A DNA stretch of 42,321 nt from an uncultured Bacilli bacterium. Its GTDB lineage: Bacteria; Bacillota_I; Bacilli_A; RF39; UBA660. Where the stretch lies: assembly GCA_944358855.1 (NCBI GenBank), contig CALVSC010000005.1, positions 1 to 42,321 on the forward strand, written 5' to 3'. Numbering within the stretch: position 1 is the stretch's first letter; the number at the start of each line of letters is the position of its first letter. Made by a program: the position numbers and the translations under genes. The notes beneath the pieces are model-generated. The model made no database searches. It was given only the letters and a program-made list of their open reading frames with translations, and was not told where the DNA came from. Shown one piece after another: positions 1 through 8,762 of the stretch.

Positions 1-1234
1 TTCCACTACCAAATTCGCCACCACATTGCATCAAACGAACTTGTAAATCCGTAATTGTCATTGCTTGTGCAACATTACCACGACCTGAAATATAAAAACC
101 TTTTATTTCATAAACGCAAGAACCTAAACTAGCGCAATTAGAAGCCGTTGCTCCAATTAAACTAAAATAATCATCATAATATTGAAAAACATCATCCGCC
201 ATCGCTTCATAAGTAGATTGACTTTTTCCAGGAGCATACTTTGGAAAAATATTATCAATTAAATTTTGTTTAAACGTATCTTCAGAAAAACTACTGCCCG
301 AAAACATTGCATTAGCAATTTCAGTGATAACAGAAGTCGTCATATCATCATAAGATAATTTTGCCTCATTTTGATTTAATATAGCATAAACAGCAGAAAC
401 GTAAACAGGATCAAAAGATTTCCCTTGTGCTTGTAAACTATTCTTTACACTAGCTACTCTATCAAAAAAAGCTTGAGCTTCAGGACTAGAAGCTTCATAA
501 TCAACTCCACCCGTAGCTCCACCTGTAGCAGAACTAACACCAAAGGCATCATCATATCCTGCAATGACACCACTACCTTGTGCTAACACCAACACAAATA
601 TAATAATGAAGAAAATAATTCCTCCAAACAATAAAATACTAATACCAGCCGTCTTCGTTAAAGCCGTACCAGAAAACATACCAGAAGTAGGCTTTTCATT
701 TTCATCCTGAGAATTATCGTCATCTAAAAAATTAGGTTTAGAAGGTCCCTTTTTATCTAGGACACTATCTCCACCACTACCAGGGGAACCACCTTTTCCA
801 GCAGAAGTTCCTGCACCACCAGCAGAAGTTCCTGCACCACCAGCAGAAGCTGCTCCTCCACCAGATGCACCAGCACCTCCACTACCTGCAGTCGCAACAT
901 CAACACCTTTATTTAAAGCATCAATTCCACCACTGTCATTAGCTTTTGACATTACTTTTCTACCAATAGGATTTTTAGCTACATTTTCACCAATTTTTTG
1001 ACCAATTTTACTTTTTCCAATGGCGTCTCCTACTTTAGCACCAACTTGAGCTCCAGCACTTCCTCCAAAATAAGCACCAACAGCAGCACCTGCAGCCTTT
1101 CCTGCTTTTTGAGTTCCTTCTTTAGCAGACTGTTTTTCATGTTCCTTTTTTGCTGCTTTTTGTTCTGAATAACTCTGTGGCTGTTCAGCACCAGCAGACT
1201 GTGAATTATCAGAATTATATTTATTATCCGGCAC
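1..1234 (-). CDS. Gly/Ala-rich membrane-anchored protein, partial (C-terminus beyond window)
   Basis: The reading frame is open from a GTG at 1234 to the window edge, giving 411 residues without a stop, so the gene is cut at its 3' end. The GTG is chosen because AGGTGGTG lies 7 bases upstream; the ATG at 1241 in another frame stops after five codons. Residues 1-100 are charged and Gly/Ala-rich. Residues 115-155 are low-complexity Gly/Ala/Ser, encoded partly by 21-base tandem repeats. One strong membrane segment lies at about 196-218, followed by an exported part with three cysteines (near 367, 373 and 403). It is the last visible gene of the VirB4/VirB6 group, 22 bases after virB4. In Gram-positive type IV secretion loci this slot often holds a cell-wall hydrolase, but no catalytic domain is visible before the cut, so the function is unknown. 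Confidence 0.75.
   Translation of the reverse strand, partial: MPDNKYNSDNSQSAGAEQPQSYSEQKAAKKEHEKQSAKEGTQKAGKAAGAAVGAYFGGSAGAQVGAKVGDAIGKSKIGQKIGENVAKNPIGRKVMSKANDSGGIDALNKGVDVATAGSGGAGASGGGAASAGGAGTSAGGAGTSAGKGGSPGSGGDSVLDKKGPSKPNFLDDDNSQDENEKPTSGMFSGTALTKTAGISILLFGGIIFFIIIFVLVLAQGSGVIAGYDDAFGVSSATGGATGGVDYEASSPEAQAFFDRVASVKNSLQAQGKSFDPVYVSAVYAILNQNEAKLSYDDMTTSVITEIANAMFSGSSFSEDTFKQNLIDNIFPKYAPGKSQSTYEAMADDVFQYYDDYFSLIGATASNCASLGSCVYEIKGFYISGRGNVAQAMTITDLQVRLMQCGGEFGSG
800..849 (-). repeat. 21-bp in-frame tandem repeat (about 2.4 copies)
   Basis: On the plus strand the unit agcagaagttcctgcaccac plus one c occurs at 800-820 and 821-841 and starts a third time at 842-849. On the minus strand it encodes the seven-residue unit Ala-Gly-Gly-Ala-Gly-Thr-Ser in the linker before the membrane segment. 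The unit length is a multiple of three, so copy-number change would alter linker length without a frameshift. Confidence 0.85.
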
Positions 1235-1256
1235 TAAACATCACCACCTACACTAA

Positions 1257-3050
1257 CTAAAATCCACCACCTGAACCAAAGGAATCTAATTCATCCTTCG
1301 TAACGGCTACATTAATACGCATTCTCCTATTACCACATACAAATAATGCTTCACCTTGAGAATAACGTTTTATACTTTCTTTTTCACTATCATTTAAATC
1401 AATTAATAAACTTAAATCTTCGACAGCTTGCTTCTTTAATCCCATAACAAGATAATAAGAAGCATTATCAAAAATAGCTTTACCATGTACTAAAATCTTC
1501 TCACTTGCAACAAAATCACTTGGTTGTTGAGTAATAATGATTGTACCAGTATTATATTTACGTGCACGTCTTTGTACTTGTGCCAAGAACTCAGCACCAA
1601 GCTCATTATTTGCACCTAGTAATACATGTGCCTCATCAACCATAAGGACAGTATTAACATTAAAATCCAAGCAAAGTCCCCAGGCATACTTCAATACATT
1701 AAAAAATAATGCATCGCGTATATTACTATCTGTATTCATTAACTCTTTAATATTGAAAACCATAAAATCACTATCTCTACTGATAGTAGTATGTCCATCA
1801 AAATAGAATCGTAATTCTTTCGTAAACGGACGAATTCTTAATTCCAAACGTTCCATAACATCTCTTTCACGAGTTTGTTCAGTCATAGAAAGTAAACGAC
1901 CTTTTATCGTAGCATAAACATCAGAAAATGTTGGGTAGTCTTTAGATGTAAACTGTGAAAAATCTGTATTAAAATCAATACCAAAACGTTTATAAGTATC
2001 TTGAACAACATCACTAAACATTCCTAAAACATCATCTTCAATAGAAGGTGCATAATACTTTAAAAATGCTTTTAAAAATTGAATCGTACGAGTTAAAACA
2101 GTATAACCTAAACCTTGTTTAATTTCTTCTTCATCAGCATCAATAACTATTTCCAGTGGATTAATCATACCAAATTCTCCACCTTTACCAATATCAATAG
2201 TATCTCCACCATAAGTTTGCGTTATTTCTCTTAACTCATCTTCAGGGTCAATTGCAACAATCTGACATCCATTACGAATATGGGTACGAAGTAAAATCTT
2301 TGCAGCAGTACTCTTACCAGAACCAGACGTACCAAGAATAATCATATTAGCATTATTTCTATTATTTTCTTTACGGATACGATATAAAAATTGATTAAAT
2401 AAGATAACCCCTCCAGAAAAATCCACACCTAACAAAGTAGATAATCCCGGATCCTTGATACTATCAAAAATGAATGGATACATAGCAGCAATTGTAACAG
2501 ACGGAATTGGCGTACCAATTCGCTGTTCAATATCTTGCGGAGGAAAAATCGGTAAAATACTTTTTAAAACTTTCTCTTGTTCAAAACGTAGAGAAACCGC
2601 TTTTAACTCCATTGCATCTAAGTAGTTCTTAACATTAACTTTCTTTAACTCCAACTCTTCTTTTGTATCCGCTGTAATCATAATATGCATTTGAAAATCA
2701 AAAATACGAGCCTGACTACCAGCTAACATAGAGGTAAAGTATTCCAAACTTTCAGCATCCTGTCTATATCTTTCACGTACAGTCAAATCTCTTTCATGTT
2801 GATACTTTTCTTTTAAATCAGCAACTTGTCTGTTTAACATTTTAGCCATTGTTTGAAAAGGTACAGGAATGTGTTTTACAACAACTTTAATACCAGGCAT
2901 ATTGGTTAAAGAAGATAAATAACCAGGAGTTATATACTTAGGATAAGAAACGACTGTCATAATAGTTGCATACTTATCACTAATGAAAAAATCACTTGGA
3001 TTAAAACTTAATCCCTTAGGAGCAAGTTGACTTCTTATACTTGTACTCAT
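1257..3050 (-). CDS. virB4: VirB4/TrbE/TraE-family type IV secretion ATPase
   Basis: This 597-residue cytoplasmic ATPase is expected to power a type IV secretion channel at the inner face of the membrane. The Walker A motif GTSGSGKST is at 240-248. The Walker B motif VLMVDEAH is at 468-475, followed by the TIIITQQPSDF sensor segment near 503-513. Residues 1-200 resemble the middle CagE/TrbE region of VirB4. The usual N-terminal TraC-like part is missing here and appears to be supplied by the preceding gene, which it overlaps by four bases (ATGA). Gram-positive VirB4 proteins are usually about 800 residues, close to the sum of the two (781). The C-terminus is a short Gly-rich tail (FGSGGGF). 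No VirD4 coupling protein or relaxase is nearby, so a dedicated secretion or assembly role is more likely than conjugation. Confidence 0.93.
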   Translation of the reverse strand: MSTSIRSQLAPKGLSFNPSDFFISDKYATIMTVVSYPKYITPGYLSSLTNMPGIKVVVKHIPVPFQTMAKMLNRQVADLKEKYQHERDLTVRERYRQDAESLEYFTSMLAGSQARIFDFQMHIMITADTKEELELKKVNVKNYLDAMELKAVSLRFEQEKVLKSILPIFPPQDIEQRIGTPIPSVTIAAMYPFIFDSIKDPGLSTLLGVDFSGGVILFNQFLYRIRKENNRNNANMIILGTSGSGKSTAAKILLRTHIRNGCQIVAIDPEDELREITQTYGGDTIDIGKGGEFGMINPLEIVIDADEEEIKQGLGYTVLTRTIQFLKAFLKYYAPSIEDDVLGMFSDVVQDTYKRFGIDFNTDFSQFTSKDYPTFSDVYATIKGRLLSMTEQTRERDVMERLELRIRPFTKELRFYFDGHTTISRDSDFMVFNIKELMNTDSNIRDALFFNVLKYAWGLCLDFNVNTVLMVDEAHVLLGANNELGAEFLAQVQRRARKYNTGTIIITQQPSDFVASEKILVHGKAIFDNASYYLVMGLKKQAVEDLSLLIDLNDSEKESIKRYSQGEALFVCGNRRMRINVAVTKDELDSFGSGGGF

Positions 3051-3601
3051 ACAGGCATCACCGTCCCAAACTCAGTAGTCATACCACCATTTAAGAAATT
3101 ATCTAAAACAACTCTTAAATCATCATTCGTTGTTTGAGATGCATTAAGTCCACAACTAGCAAGTCCATTAATTAACATTCTAATTTTCTTCTGAACCATA
3201 TCATTATCTTTTTCCTTAAACAAGAAATAATATTCAGTATCAACAACATTGTTATTAATAAAACTATTACCCTTCTCGATGTCTTGCATAATAAGTTTAC
3301 GAATTGCAGGAGAAGATGTTTCATTATATAAAAGTTGCAACTGAGACATATAAACAGAAATATCTACAGGTCTATCGGCAACAACCAACCAAAATTCAAA
3401 ATCAAGCATGTTATAAAAATTTTTTAAACTAATTAATACATTATCTTGAGCTTGAGGATCTAATATAAAAATATTACGTGGCGCTATCTTTACACCAGAC
3501 ACCTTTAAATTATTATAAGTAATAATCATACCATTTTGAATAGCTTTAACCGGAAGCCAATTCTCAGTATAATTACTTCCTGATACTGTTTTCTTTTTCA
3601 T
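3047..3601 (-). CDS. TraC-like protein (split VirB4 N-terminal domain)
   Basis: A 184-residue soluble protein without membrane segments. Its fold pattern, with a substrate-like opening (WLPVKAIQNGMIIT), an FYNMLDF...FWLVVADRPVD strand-helix block and a C-terminal helical region, resembles the TraC-like domain found before or within Gram-positive VirB4 proteins. It overlaps the end of prgI by 29 bases and the start of virB4 by four, so the three should be translationally coupled. The likely role is to bind VirB4 and seat it on the membrane channel. The family call rests on context and pattern rather than a catalytic motif; the gene itself is certain. Confidence 0.72.
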   Translation of the reverse strand: MKKKTVSGSNYTENWLPVKAIQNGMIITYNNLKVSGVKIAPRNIFILDPQAQDNVLISLKNFYNMLDFEFWLVVADRPVDISVYMSQLQLLYNETSSPAIRKLIMQDIEKGNSFINNNVVDTEYYFLFKEKDNDMVQKKIRMLINGLASCGLNASQTTNDDLRVVLDNFLNGGMTTEFGTVMPV

Positions 3602-3893
3602 TCATGAAACACCAACCTTTCCAATGATACGTTTGCGGAGTAGTAAAATAATCATACATCTCAACAATAATTGTTAAAATATTATGATAATACGGTACAG
3701 GCATAACCAAAAAACCACAAAACACCGCAGGACTAAGAATAGCAATAGTTACCCAAGTATTGGTAAGAGGCATAAAAGCCAACAATATTACTGTAATCAT
3801 AACTCCCGTCATAAACAATATTAAATCGAAAGGTCGAAATAATCCTAAGATTAATTGACCTTTTTTTGTATTAGCAGGTATTAAATAATTCAC
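3573..3893 (-). CDS. PrgI-family (VirB3-like) membrane protein
   Basis: A 106-residue protein starting at a GTG codon. It has the PrgI layout: an N-terminal YLIPANTKKGQLILGLFR stretch, two closely spaced membrane segments (about 23-43 and 47-67), and a soluble C-terminal part. PrgI proteins are the Gram-positive counterparts of VirB3, small inner-membrane partners of VirB4. Position directly before the TraC-like and VirB4 genes is the standard order in Gram-positive conjugation-type modules. The ribosome binding site before the GTG is weak, and the gene starts 23 bases after the virB6-like stop, so re-initiation may matter. Confidence 0.85.
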   Translation of the reverse strand: MNYLIPANTKKGQLILGLFRPFDLILFMTGVMITVILLAFMPLTNTWVTIAILSPAVFCGFLVMPVPYYHNILTIIVEMYDYFTTPQTYHWKGWCFMNEKENSIRK

Positions 3894-3916
3894 TATATAT
3901 CACACTCACTTTCATT

Positions 3917-5983
3917 CTATGGACCAGGAGGAGGTCCAGGAGGAGGACCACCAGAGCCACCACCTGAAGAAGACCAACTATCATCATCTGTGGTTCCACT
4001 AAAGTTAGTAAGATCCCGTTCATGTCCTTGAATTGTACCAATAACATCGCTTTGGGCAGTTGGCGTTTGTCCAACACCCCTATTATTAACAGTAGTGAAT
4101 GGGTCATTAGTAACCGTTACAGGAGAGCGATAACTTCCCTCTTGGAACTCTGTTCCAAATGCTTCGTTTATACGATGACGTGCTGAATGTTTATTTACAC
4201 GCTTATCAGAAACACGAGGTGCAACACCCATTTGACCTCTATCCTTATCCATCTTATCCACAGTAGATTGGGTTTTAGCAGCTCTAGTTTGAAATTCTTG
4301 ATTTCTATCATACGCAGCTAAATAATCAGCTTCTGAAACTTCCCCTCTTTCATATTTTGCCTTAATATTATCAAAATCACGTTGTGCCTGTTGTGCTTCG
4401 GCCTTAGCAAACTTTGCAATATAATCTGCATCTGCAAGATCTTGACTTCCAATACCTAACATTCTTGCACGACGTTCACGAGTAGAAAAATTTAAATGAT
4501 CAAGTGCTTTACCCCAAAGGCCACCATGTGCATCTTTATCTCCTGTACGTATTTTTGCCATCAAATCACTGTTTTGACTCCAAGCAGATCCCAAAGAAAC
4601 CGGTTTACCTTGTGCCTGACCTTTAACAGCAGCATCGGTACCATTCATAGCACCCATAGCAAAGCCAGCAAGTCCACCACCACCAACAGCCATAGCAGTT
4701 CCACCTAAAATACCACTTAATCCAATATTAGACATACCAGCGCCTTTAAGACCAAGGGCATCCTTAATAAACTTAGGTGCCATCTTCGCAAAGAAGAACA
4801 AACCTAACATAATAAATACAAAGGATATTGGACCTACAAATCCACCAGCGTCACCAATAACAATACCATTGACAATCATATCTTGAATTAAGAAAATAAC
4901 AAAATATACAATTGCAAGTCTCAAGAATAAATCTAAATAAGTAGAAGTCAATGCTTTGACCCAGGAAGAAAACATTCCGCCATCTTTAGAAGACTTAGGT
5001 TCAATATAACTAATAACTGGAATCGGTGCAATTAATCTTAAAATTGCAAGCTTTATCGCACGAATTGCAATATCAAGAGTAAAACCAATAAGCACAACTA
5101 AGAAAACAATTCCCACAAAAAAGGCTGCAATCCAGTTAAACGCAAAAATATAACGACCATTTTCTATAAATCCACCAAAAATTGGAATAAATGAAAAGAA
5201 ATTACCAACACTATCTCCAAAGCTCTCATTCAATTCACAATCAGCAAGAACCATTTCATTACTCAATAAAGTAGATGGAGAAACATCTAACTGTTGATAA
5301 GTATTAATAGCGTTAACATCATCTTCATCCAAATCATGATCACAATACCAGTTCTCTCTCTCAGTCTCATCATCACTCGTACGCATTTCCGCCGGTTTCA
5401 AATTAATTCGATAAAACGTTTTTAAAACCGTCGATGTAAATACTCTTGACGATTGATCCAACTTTTGCGCCGTCGTAGTAGCATCATTGGACTCGTCTAC
5501 ACCTGTCGCATTATCTGTCGTACCGAGGATTAGCCGCCCCAGAGTATTATTAGACAAAATCCTATCTTGCAATGAATACAAAACACCAAATAATAATCCA
5601 TCATTATTTAAATACTTTTCAAAAGAATTACCACTAGCCGCATTTGGAATATTGATAGGCATTAAAGTAGTAAGTAGTGCTAAAGCAATTACAACTCTCG
5701 TAATAAAATTACCAATACCCTCCTTAGGATCTGTAAATTTATCCGGATTCATAATACCTTGTAATATTGTTATGGTTAATTTAAACACCATAAATACACC
5801 AATAATTAACTGAATACGTCCATAAAAATTCTTAATTGTCTCATTTTCAAATAATTGAGCACTAGCAACATTGAAAAACACTTGATACATCTGTTCCAAT
5901 AAAACATAAACACACCAATTCAATGCAAGACCAATTAGACGACTCAAATCACCAATTGTATTAGAATTTAAATTGTCAGTCAT
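3917..5983 (-). CDS. VirB6/TrbL-like polytopic channel protein
   Basis: A 688-residue integral membrane protein in the VirB6/TrbL position of a Gram-positive type IV secretion module. Membrane segments cluster at about 15-110, then 265-330 and 340-400, separated by a large acidic loop (about 120-260) with paired cysteines that is probably exposed. After the last helix comes a Gly/Ala-rich stretch (about 415-455) and a charged, Gln/Lys/Glu-rich coiled-coil-like region (about 520-600). The C-terminus is low complexity, ending GGGSGGPPPGPPPGP. VirB6-type proteins line the inner-membrane part of the channel. AGGTGATTATTA precedes the ATG. The long soluble tail and proline-glycine end are unusual for the family and may be a docking tail. 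Confidence 0.85.
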   Translation of the reverse strand: MTDNLNSNTIGDLSRLIGLALNWCVYVLLEQMYQVFFNVASAQLFENETIKNFYGRIQLIIGVFMVFKLTITILQGIMNPDKFTDPKEGIGNFITRVVIALALLTTLMPINIPNAASGNSFEKYLNNDGLLFGVLYSLQDRILSNNTLGRLILGTTDNATGVDESNDATTTAQKLDQSSRVFTSTVLKTFYRINLKPAEMRTSDDETERENWYCDHDLDEDDVNAINTYQQLDVSPSTLLSNEMVLADCELNESFGDSVGNFFSFIPIFGGFIENGRYIFAFNWIAAFFVGIVFLVVLIGFTLDIAIRAIKLAILRLIAPIPVISYIEPKSSKDGGMFSSWVKALTSTYLDLFLRLAIVYFVIFLIQDMIVNGIVIGDAGGFVGPISFVFIMLGLFFFAKMAPKFIKDALGLKGAGMSNIGLSGILGGTAMAVGGGGLAGFAMGAMNGTDAAVKGQAQGKPVSLGSAWSQNSDLMAKIRTGDKDAHGGLWGKALDHLNFSTRERRARMLGIGSQDLADADYIAKFAKAEAQQAQRDFDNIKAKYERGEVSEADYLAAYDRNQEFQTRAAKTQSTVDKMDKDRGQMGVAPRVSDKRVNKHSARHRINEAFGTEFQEGSYRSPVTVTNDPFTTVNNRGVGQTPTAQSDVIGTIQGHERDLTNFSGTTDDDSWSSSGGGSGGPPPGPPPGP

Positions 5984-5997
5984 TAATAATCACCTGC

Positions 5998-7242
5998 CTA
6001 ATTCAATACACAAATCGTATCTGTCGTAATACCAAATACATTTAATAACACACTCACAAGTGTAGGGATCAAGAAAATAGCAACTGCTAAAATTAGACGA
6101 ATAACTAATTTCCTTTCTGCTTTCTTCATATGATCATCATCACTTGAAATAATAGATTTAGCAAAATCTAAGCTACTAAGAATAACAACCAAAATAGGTC
6201 CTAATATTTTTACATAATTTAATATTTGTTGCAAAAGCCAAGCAACACTTTCTTCATCTTCTGTACTTCCTAATAAAGAACTACATTCATCAATTTCATC
6301 ACCAAACTCCAACTGTCCTTTTAAATCCTCAGTCGTTAAATCTCCAGATGGTTGTGTAAAACTATTACTACCATGTCCATTATCACCACTTGAACTTGAA
6401 TCACCAGAATTACTATCAGGTTCACCAAATGCACCGTTTGCATAAGTAGACCCAAATTCTTGTCCATCAACAGTACTTAACTCATCATTAGTACAAGATT
6501 TAGCATCTTTAGACAACTCATAAGAAAAGCCTTCATCATTTTGAACAACGCAACGATATATTTGAGTAGGACAACTAGTAGAAGACGCACCAAAAATACT
6601 CTTTAATAAAGAATTGTTAACGGAAATTGAAAATGCTTCTCCATCTACCTTACCAGAAATAGTTTTAGCAACAGAAAAGAACTGATTTCCATCCAAACTC
6701 CACTCTTGAGATCCATCATCTAAAAGTCTAAAATAAGGCATAATATAACTAGAACGATTAAAAAATCCCATACTTGGTGCAGCACAAGTAGAAACAACAG
6801 ATTTAGACTTTACATTCTTATCTTTTGCCCAGGATGTCAAAGTTAAATCAGCAGACGAAATATTATAACAATGTCCACTACATGAATCTCGATAAATAGG
6901 ATATGCGTAAACAGTAACACCTAAATCAGAATCTTGTACTCCAATAGTAGGACAAGTAATAGTAGAACTATTAATTTTAGATGCACTATAAAATTGTTTA
7001 CTAAAATCATCAGAATGATACCAAGACTTACCATCTCTAGCAAAAAGAGTTCCATCACTAAATGGTAATTTTATATCCCCATCATTATAAATATCATACT
7101 TTAACTTTATAAGTTTACCATTAGTATTTTCAAATTGATATTCACAACTAGCAACCTTATTATTCAAAGCATTGGTATTATATGGAAGGCAAAATATAAT
7201 TCCGACAACAAAAACTATTAAGAAAAATTTAAAAAATTTCAC
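5998..7242 (-). CDS. Secreted protein with C-terminal VirB2-like two-helix hairpin
   Basis: I start this at GTG 7242 (414 residues), because GGAG lies 8 bases upstream; the in-frame ATG at 7248 is only 2 bases from it. Residues 1-26 form a signal peptide or anchor (KFFKFFLIVFVVGIIFCLP). The middle is an exported, cysteine-containing region (TCPT, SCSGHCYN, SCPTQIYRC motifs) and a Ser/Gly/Asn-rich linker. The last 70 residues repeat the two-membrane-helix hairpin of the upstream small protein, including the shared core ISSD and AVAIF...TLV. This looks like a tip or adhesin module built onto a VirB2-type hairpin. It has its own predicted promoter after a terminator. The exported part has no recognised fold. 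Confidence 0.78.
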   Translation of the reverse strand: MKFFKFFLIVFVVGIIFCLPYNTNALNNKVASCEYQFENTNGKLIKLKYDIYNDGDIKLPFSDGTLFARDGKSWYHSDDFSKQFYSASKINSSTITCPTIGVQDSDLGVTVYAYPIYRDSCSGHCYNISSADLTLTSWAKDKNVKSKSVVSTCAAPSMGFFNRSSYIMPYFRLLDDGSQEWSLDGNQFFSVAKTISGKVDGEAFSISVNNSLLKSIFGASSTSCPTQIYRCVVQNDEGFSYELSKDAKSCTNDELSTVDGQEFGSTYANGAFGEPDSNSGDSSSSGDNGHGSNSFTQPSGDLTTEDLKGQLEFGDEIDECSSLLGSTEDEESVAWLLQQILNYVKILGPILVVILSSLDFAKSIISSDDDHMKKAERKLVIRLILAVAIFLIPTLVSVLLNVFGITTDTICVLN

Positions 7243-7263
7243 CGTCATCACTCCATATAAACA

Positions 7264-7292
7264 ATTATACAGAATAAGTATAACAAAATAAA
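7264..7292 (-). promoter_or_regulatory. Predicted promoter for the VirB2-fusion / virB6 / virB4 genes
   Basis: Perfect -10 TATAAT (7264-7269) with a 17-base spacer to a weak -35 TTTATT (7287-7292) that lies in the U-tract of the preceding terminator. A short leader of about 15 bases would carry the GGAG at 7251-7254. Confidence 0.5.
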
Positions 7293-7319
7293 AAAAAAAT
7301 AGCAATTACTTTGCTATTT
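7290..7319 (-). terminator. Rho-independent terminator after the VirB2-like gene
   Basis: Nine-base-pair stem AAATAGCAA / TTGCTATTT with a five-base loop, followed on the minus strand by a run of about seven T. It lies 13 bases after the stop at 7333 and would separate expression of the small hairpin protein from the downstream secretion genes. Confidence 0.85.
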
Positions 7320-7332
7320 ATTATCTATAAAA

Positions 7333-7689
7333 TTAATTAATACTGTTCCAGCAGTTTGCCCAACTATTAGTATCAGCTTCACCATCACCAGATTCAGCAC
7401 CAGTAGCAACTAAAGACATAATCAAAGTTACTAAAGTAGTGATAAAGAAGATTGCAACAGCATAAATACATCTCTTAATCAAACGACTTTGTGCTTGTTT
7501 TACTTCTTTCTCATCACTTGATATAACAGCCTTACCTAAATCAATAGTACCAAAAACAATTAATAAAATTGGGATACCAATTTGAACAATTGGGAAAACA
7601 CCTTTTTTAATAATTCTTACAATTGGTCCTAAACCGCCACAGTTGTCATTAATATTTCCAACAACTCCAATTTGAAATAAATTTGACAT
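7333..7689 (-). CDS. VirB2/TrbC-like two-helix pilin or channel subunit
   Basis: A 118-residue membrane protein. Start ATG 7689 is preferred because AAGGAGAG lies 7 bases upstream; a TTG two codons earlier is too close to it. Two hydrophobic helices (about 20-42 and 65-95) are joined by a short charged loop with the sequence ISSDEKEVKQAQSRLIKR, matching the size and topology of VirB2/TrbC subunits. The gene has its own good promoter and is followed by a terminator, which would suit a subunit needed in many copies. The same hairpin recurs at the end of the next gene and at the start of the NlpC/P60 gene at 27939-28826. Whether it forms a filament or a membrane ring cannot be told from sequence. 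Confidence 0.8.
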   Translation of the reverse strand: MSNLFQIGVVGNINDNCGGLGPIVRIIKKGVFPIVQIGIPILLIVFGTIDLGKAVISSDEKEVKQAQSRLIKRCIYAVAIFFITTLVTLIMSLVATGAESGDGEADTNSWANCWNSIN

Positions 7690-7714
7690 AAACAACTCTC
7701 CTTCGTTATAAATA

Positions 7715-7743
7715 ATATTATCTTAAAACAAAATATTTGTCAA
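7715..7743 (-). promoter_or_regulatory. Predicted promoter of the VirB2-like gene
   Basis: Consensus -35 TTGACA (7738-7743), 17-base spacer, -10 TAATAT (7715-7720). The -35 begins within a few bases of the stop codon of the cpaE-like gene. It is the best -35 match seen in this locus. Confidence 0.65.
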
Positions 7744-7745
7744 CA

Positions 7746-8750
7746 TTACCTACGAAATAAACCAAAAATTCTATTACTTTCTTTTTTATTATCTTTTTTA
7801 ACCAACAATCCCATCCTAGCTAAAAAATCATCTAAAATAGAATTCCTCTTTCTTTCATCTAAAGGTGGCATATTATAAAACACTCTTGTACGAGCCTCAT
7901 ATTCAAAATCACCAATATCTTTATTTGTTAACAAACTTTTATTTAAAATAATTGTTTTCTGTTGAAGTTTATTAAAGATATTACGATTTTTTTTCATTAA
8001 TCTATTCAACTTAATAATAGATGGTTCTATCAAGTACAACACATCCGTGCAAAAAGAATCATCATTGCAATCATTTAAGTCAACTAAAATTACAGGAGCA
8101 GCAGAATATTTAGATAACAAGCCCGCAATCTGATCAGTAGATACCGACATCATATTTTTTTCATTAAAATATTGAAAGTCATTCTTATTAAGTTCAATAG
8201 CAATAATAGTATCACCATAATGAATCTTAAGTTCACGCTTCAACATATAAATCAATGTTGTAGCTCCAGCATGACTTGTAACATTCCTAACCCCAATAAC
8301 TCTACAAACTCTACTAGGACTTGTAGTATTAACTATATCATTACTCATATTAGGCGGTGGACTACCAGCACCCATTTGCTGAATCTTAGCAACCTGTTTA
8401 TAATTATTAGGATGATCTAGTAAATACTTAACACCATCCAAATTAGTAGTAAAATTATAAATTCCCATAGATATTAGTCTAGATAAAAAACTAGAAGTAC
8501 AAACATCACTACCCTCAGGTAAGAAAAATACAATTTTTTCAACATCAAGCCCCATAGCTAAAGTCTGAAAAGTCTTAATATTATGAAAATTCTTTAATGC
8601 TGTAACGTCTAAAATCATTTTATTATAAAAAAAGTTTTTAAACATTTCAACAAGTTCGCTAGCTTCATACTCACCAGAAATACTTTTAATAACATCAATA
8701 TCTAAATTTGATAAAGCATTGCGTTGTGCATTACTGACTATAACGTTCAT
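7746..8750 (-). CDS. CpaE/TadZ-like pilus localisation ATPase homologue
   Basis: A 334-residue soluble protein in the TadZ/CpaE position of a Tad locus. Residues 1-125 look like a degenerate receiver-type domain; residues 150-310 match the MinD/ParA-like part. The P-loop region reads TSHAGATTL where MinD-type proteins have KGGVGKTT: the signature lysine and the P-loop lysine are both replaced, so hydrolysis is doubtful. The later VILVDLND segment occupies the Walker B-like position. TadZ/CpaE proteins place the pilus machine at a cell site and partner with the CpaF ATPase. AGGTGAG precedes the start. A catalytically dead scaffold is my inference. Confidence 0.75.
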   Translation of the reverse strand: MNVIVSNAQRNALSNLDIDVIKSISGEYEASELVEMFKNFFYNKMILDVTALKNFHNIKTFQTLAMGLDVEKIVFFLPEGSDVCTSSFLSRLISMGIYNFTTNLDGVKYLLDHPNNYKQVAKIQQMGAGSPPPNMSNDIVNTTSPSRVCRVIGVRNVTSHAGATTLIYMLKRELKIHYGDTIIAIELNKNDFQYFNEKNMMSVSTDQIAGLLSKYSAAPVILVDLNDCNDDSFCTDVLYLIEPSIIKLNRLMKKNRNIFNKLQQKTIILNKSLLTNKDIGDFEYEARTRVFYNMPPLDERKRNSILDDFLARMGLLVKKDNKKESNRIFGLFRR

Positions 8751-8762
8751 AGACTCACCTAC

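Noticed and set aside
3047-3601. Mycoplasma genetic code (TGA as Trp)
   Set aside because: TGA ends several genes at tight ATGA overlaps with the next start, and Trp is encoded by TGG throughout.
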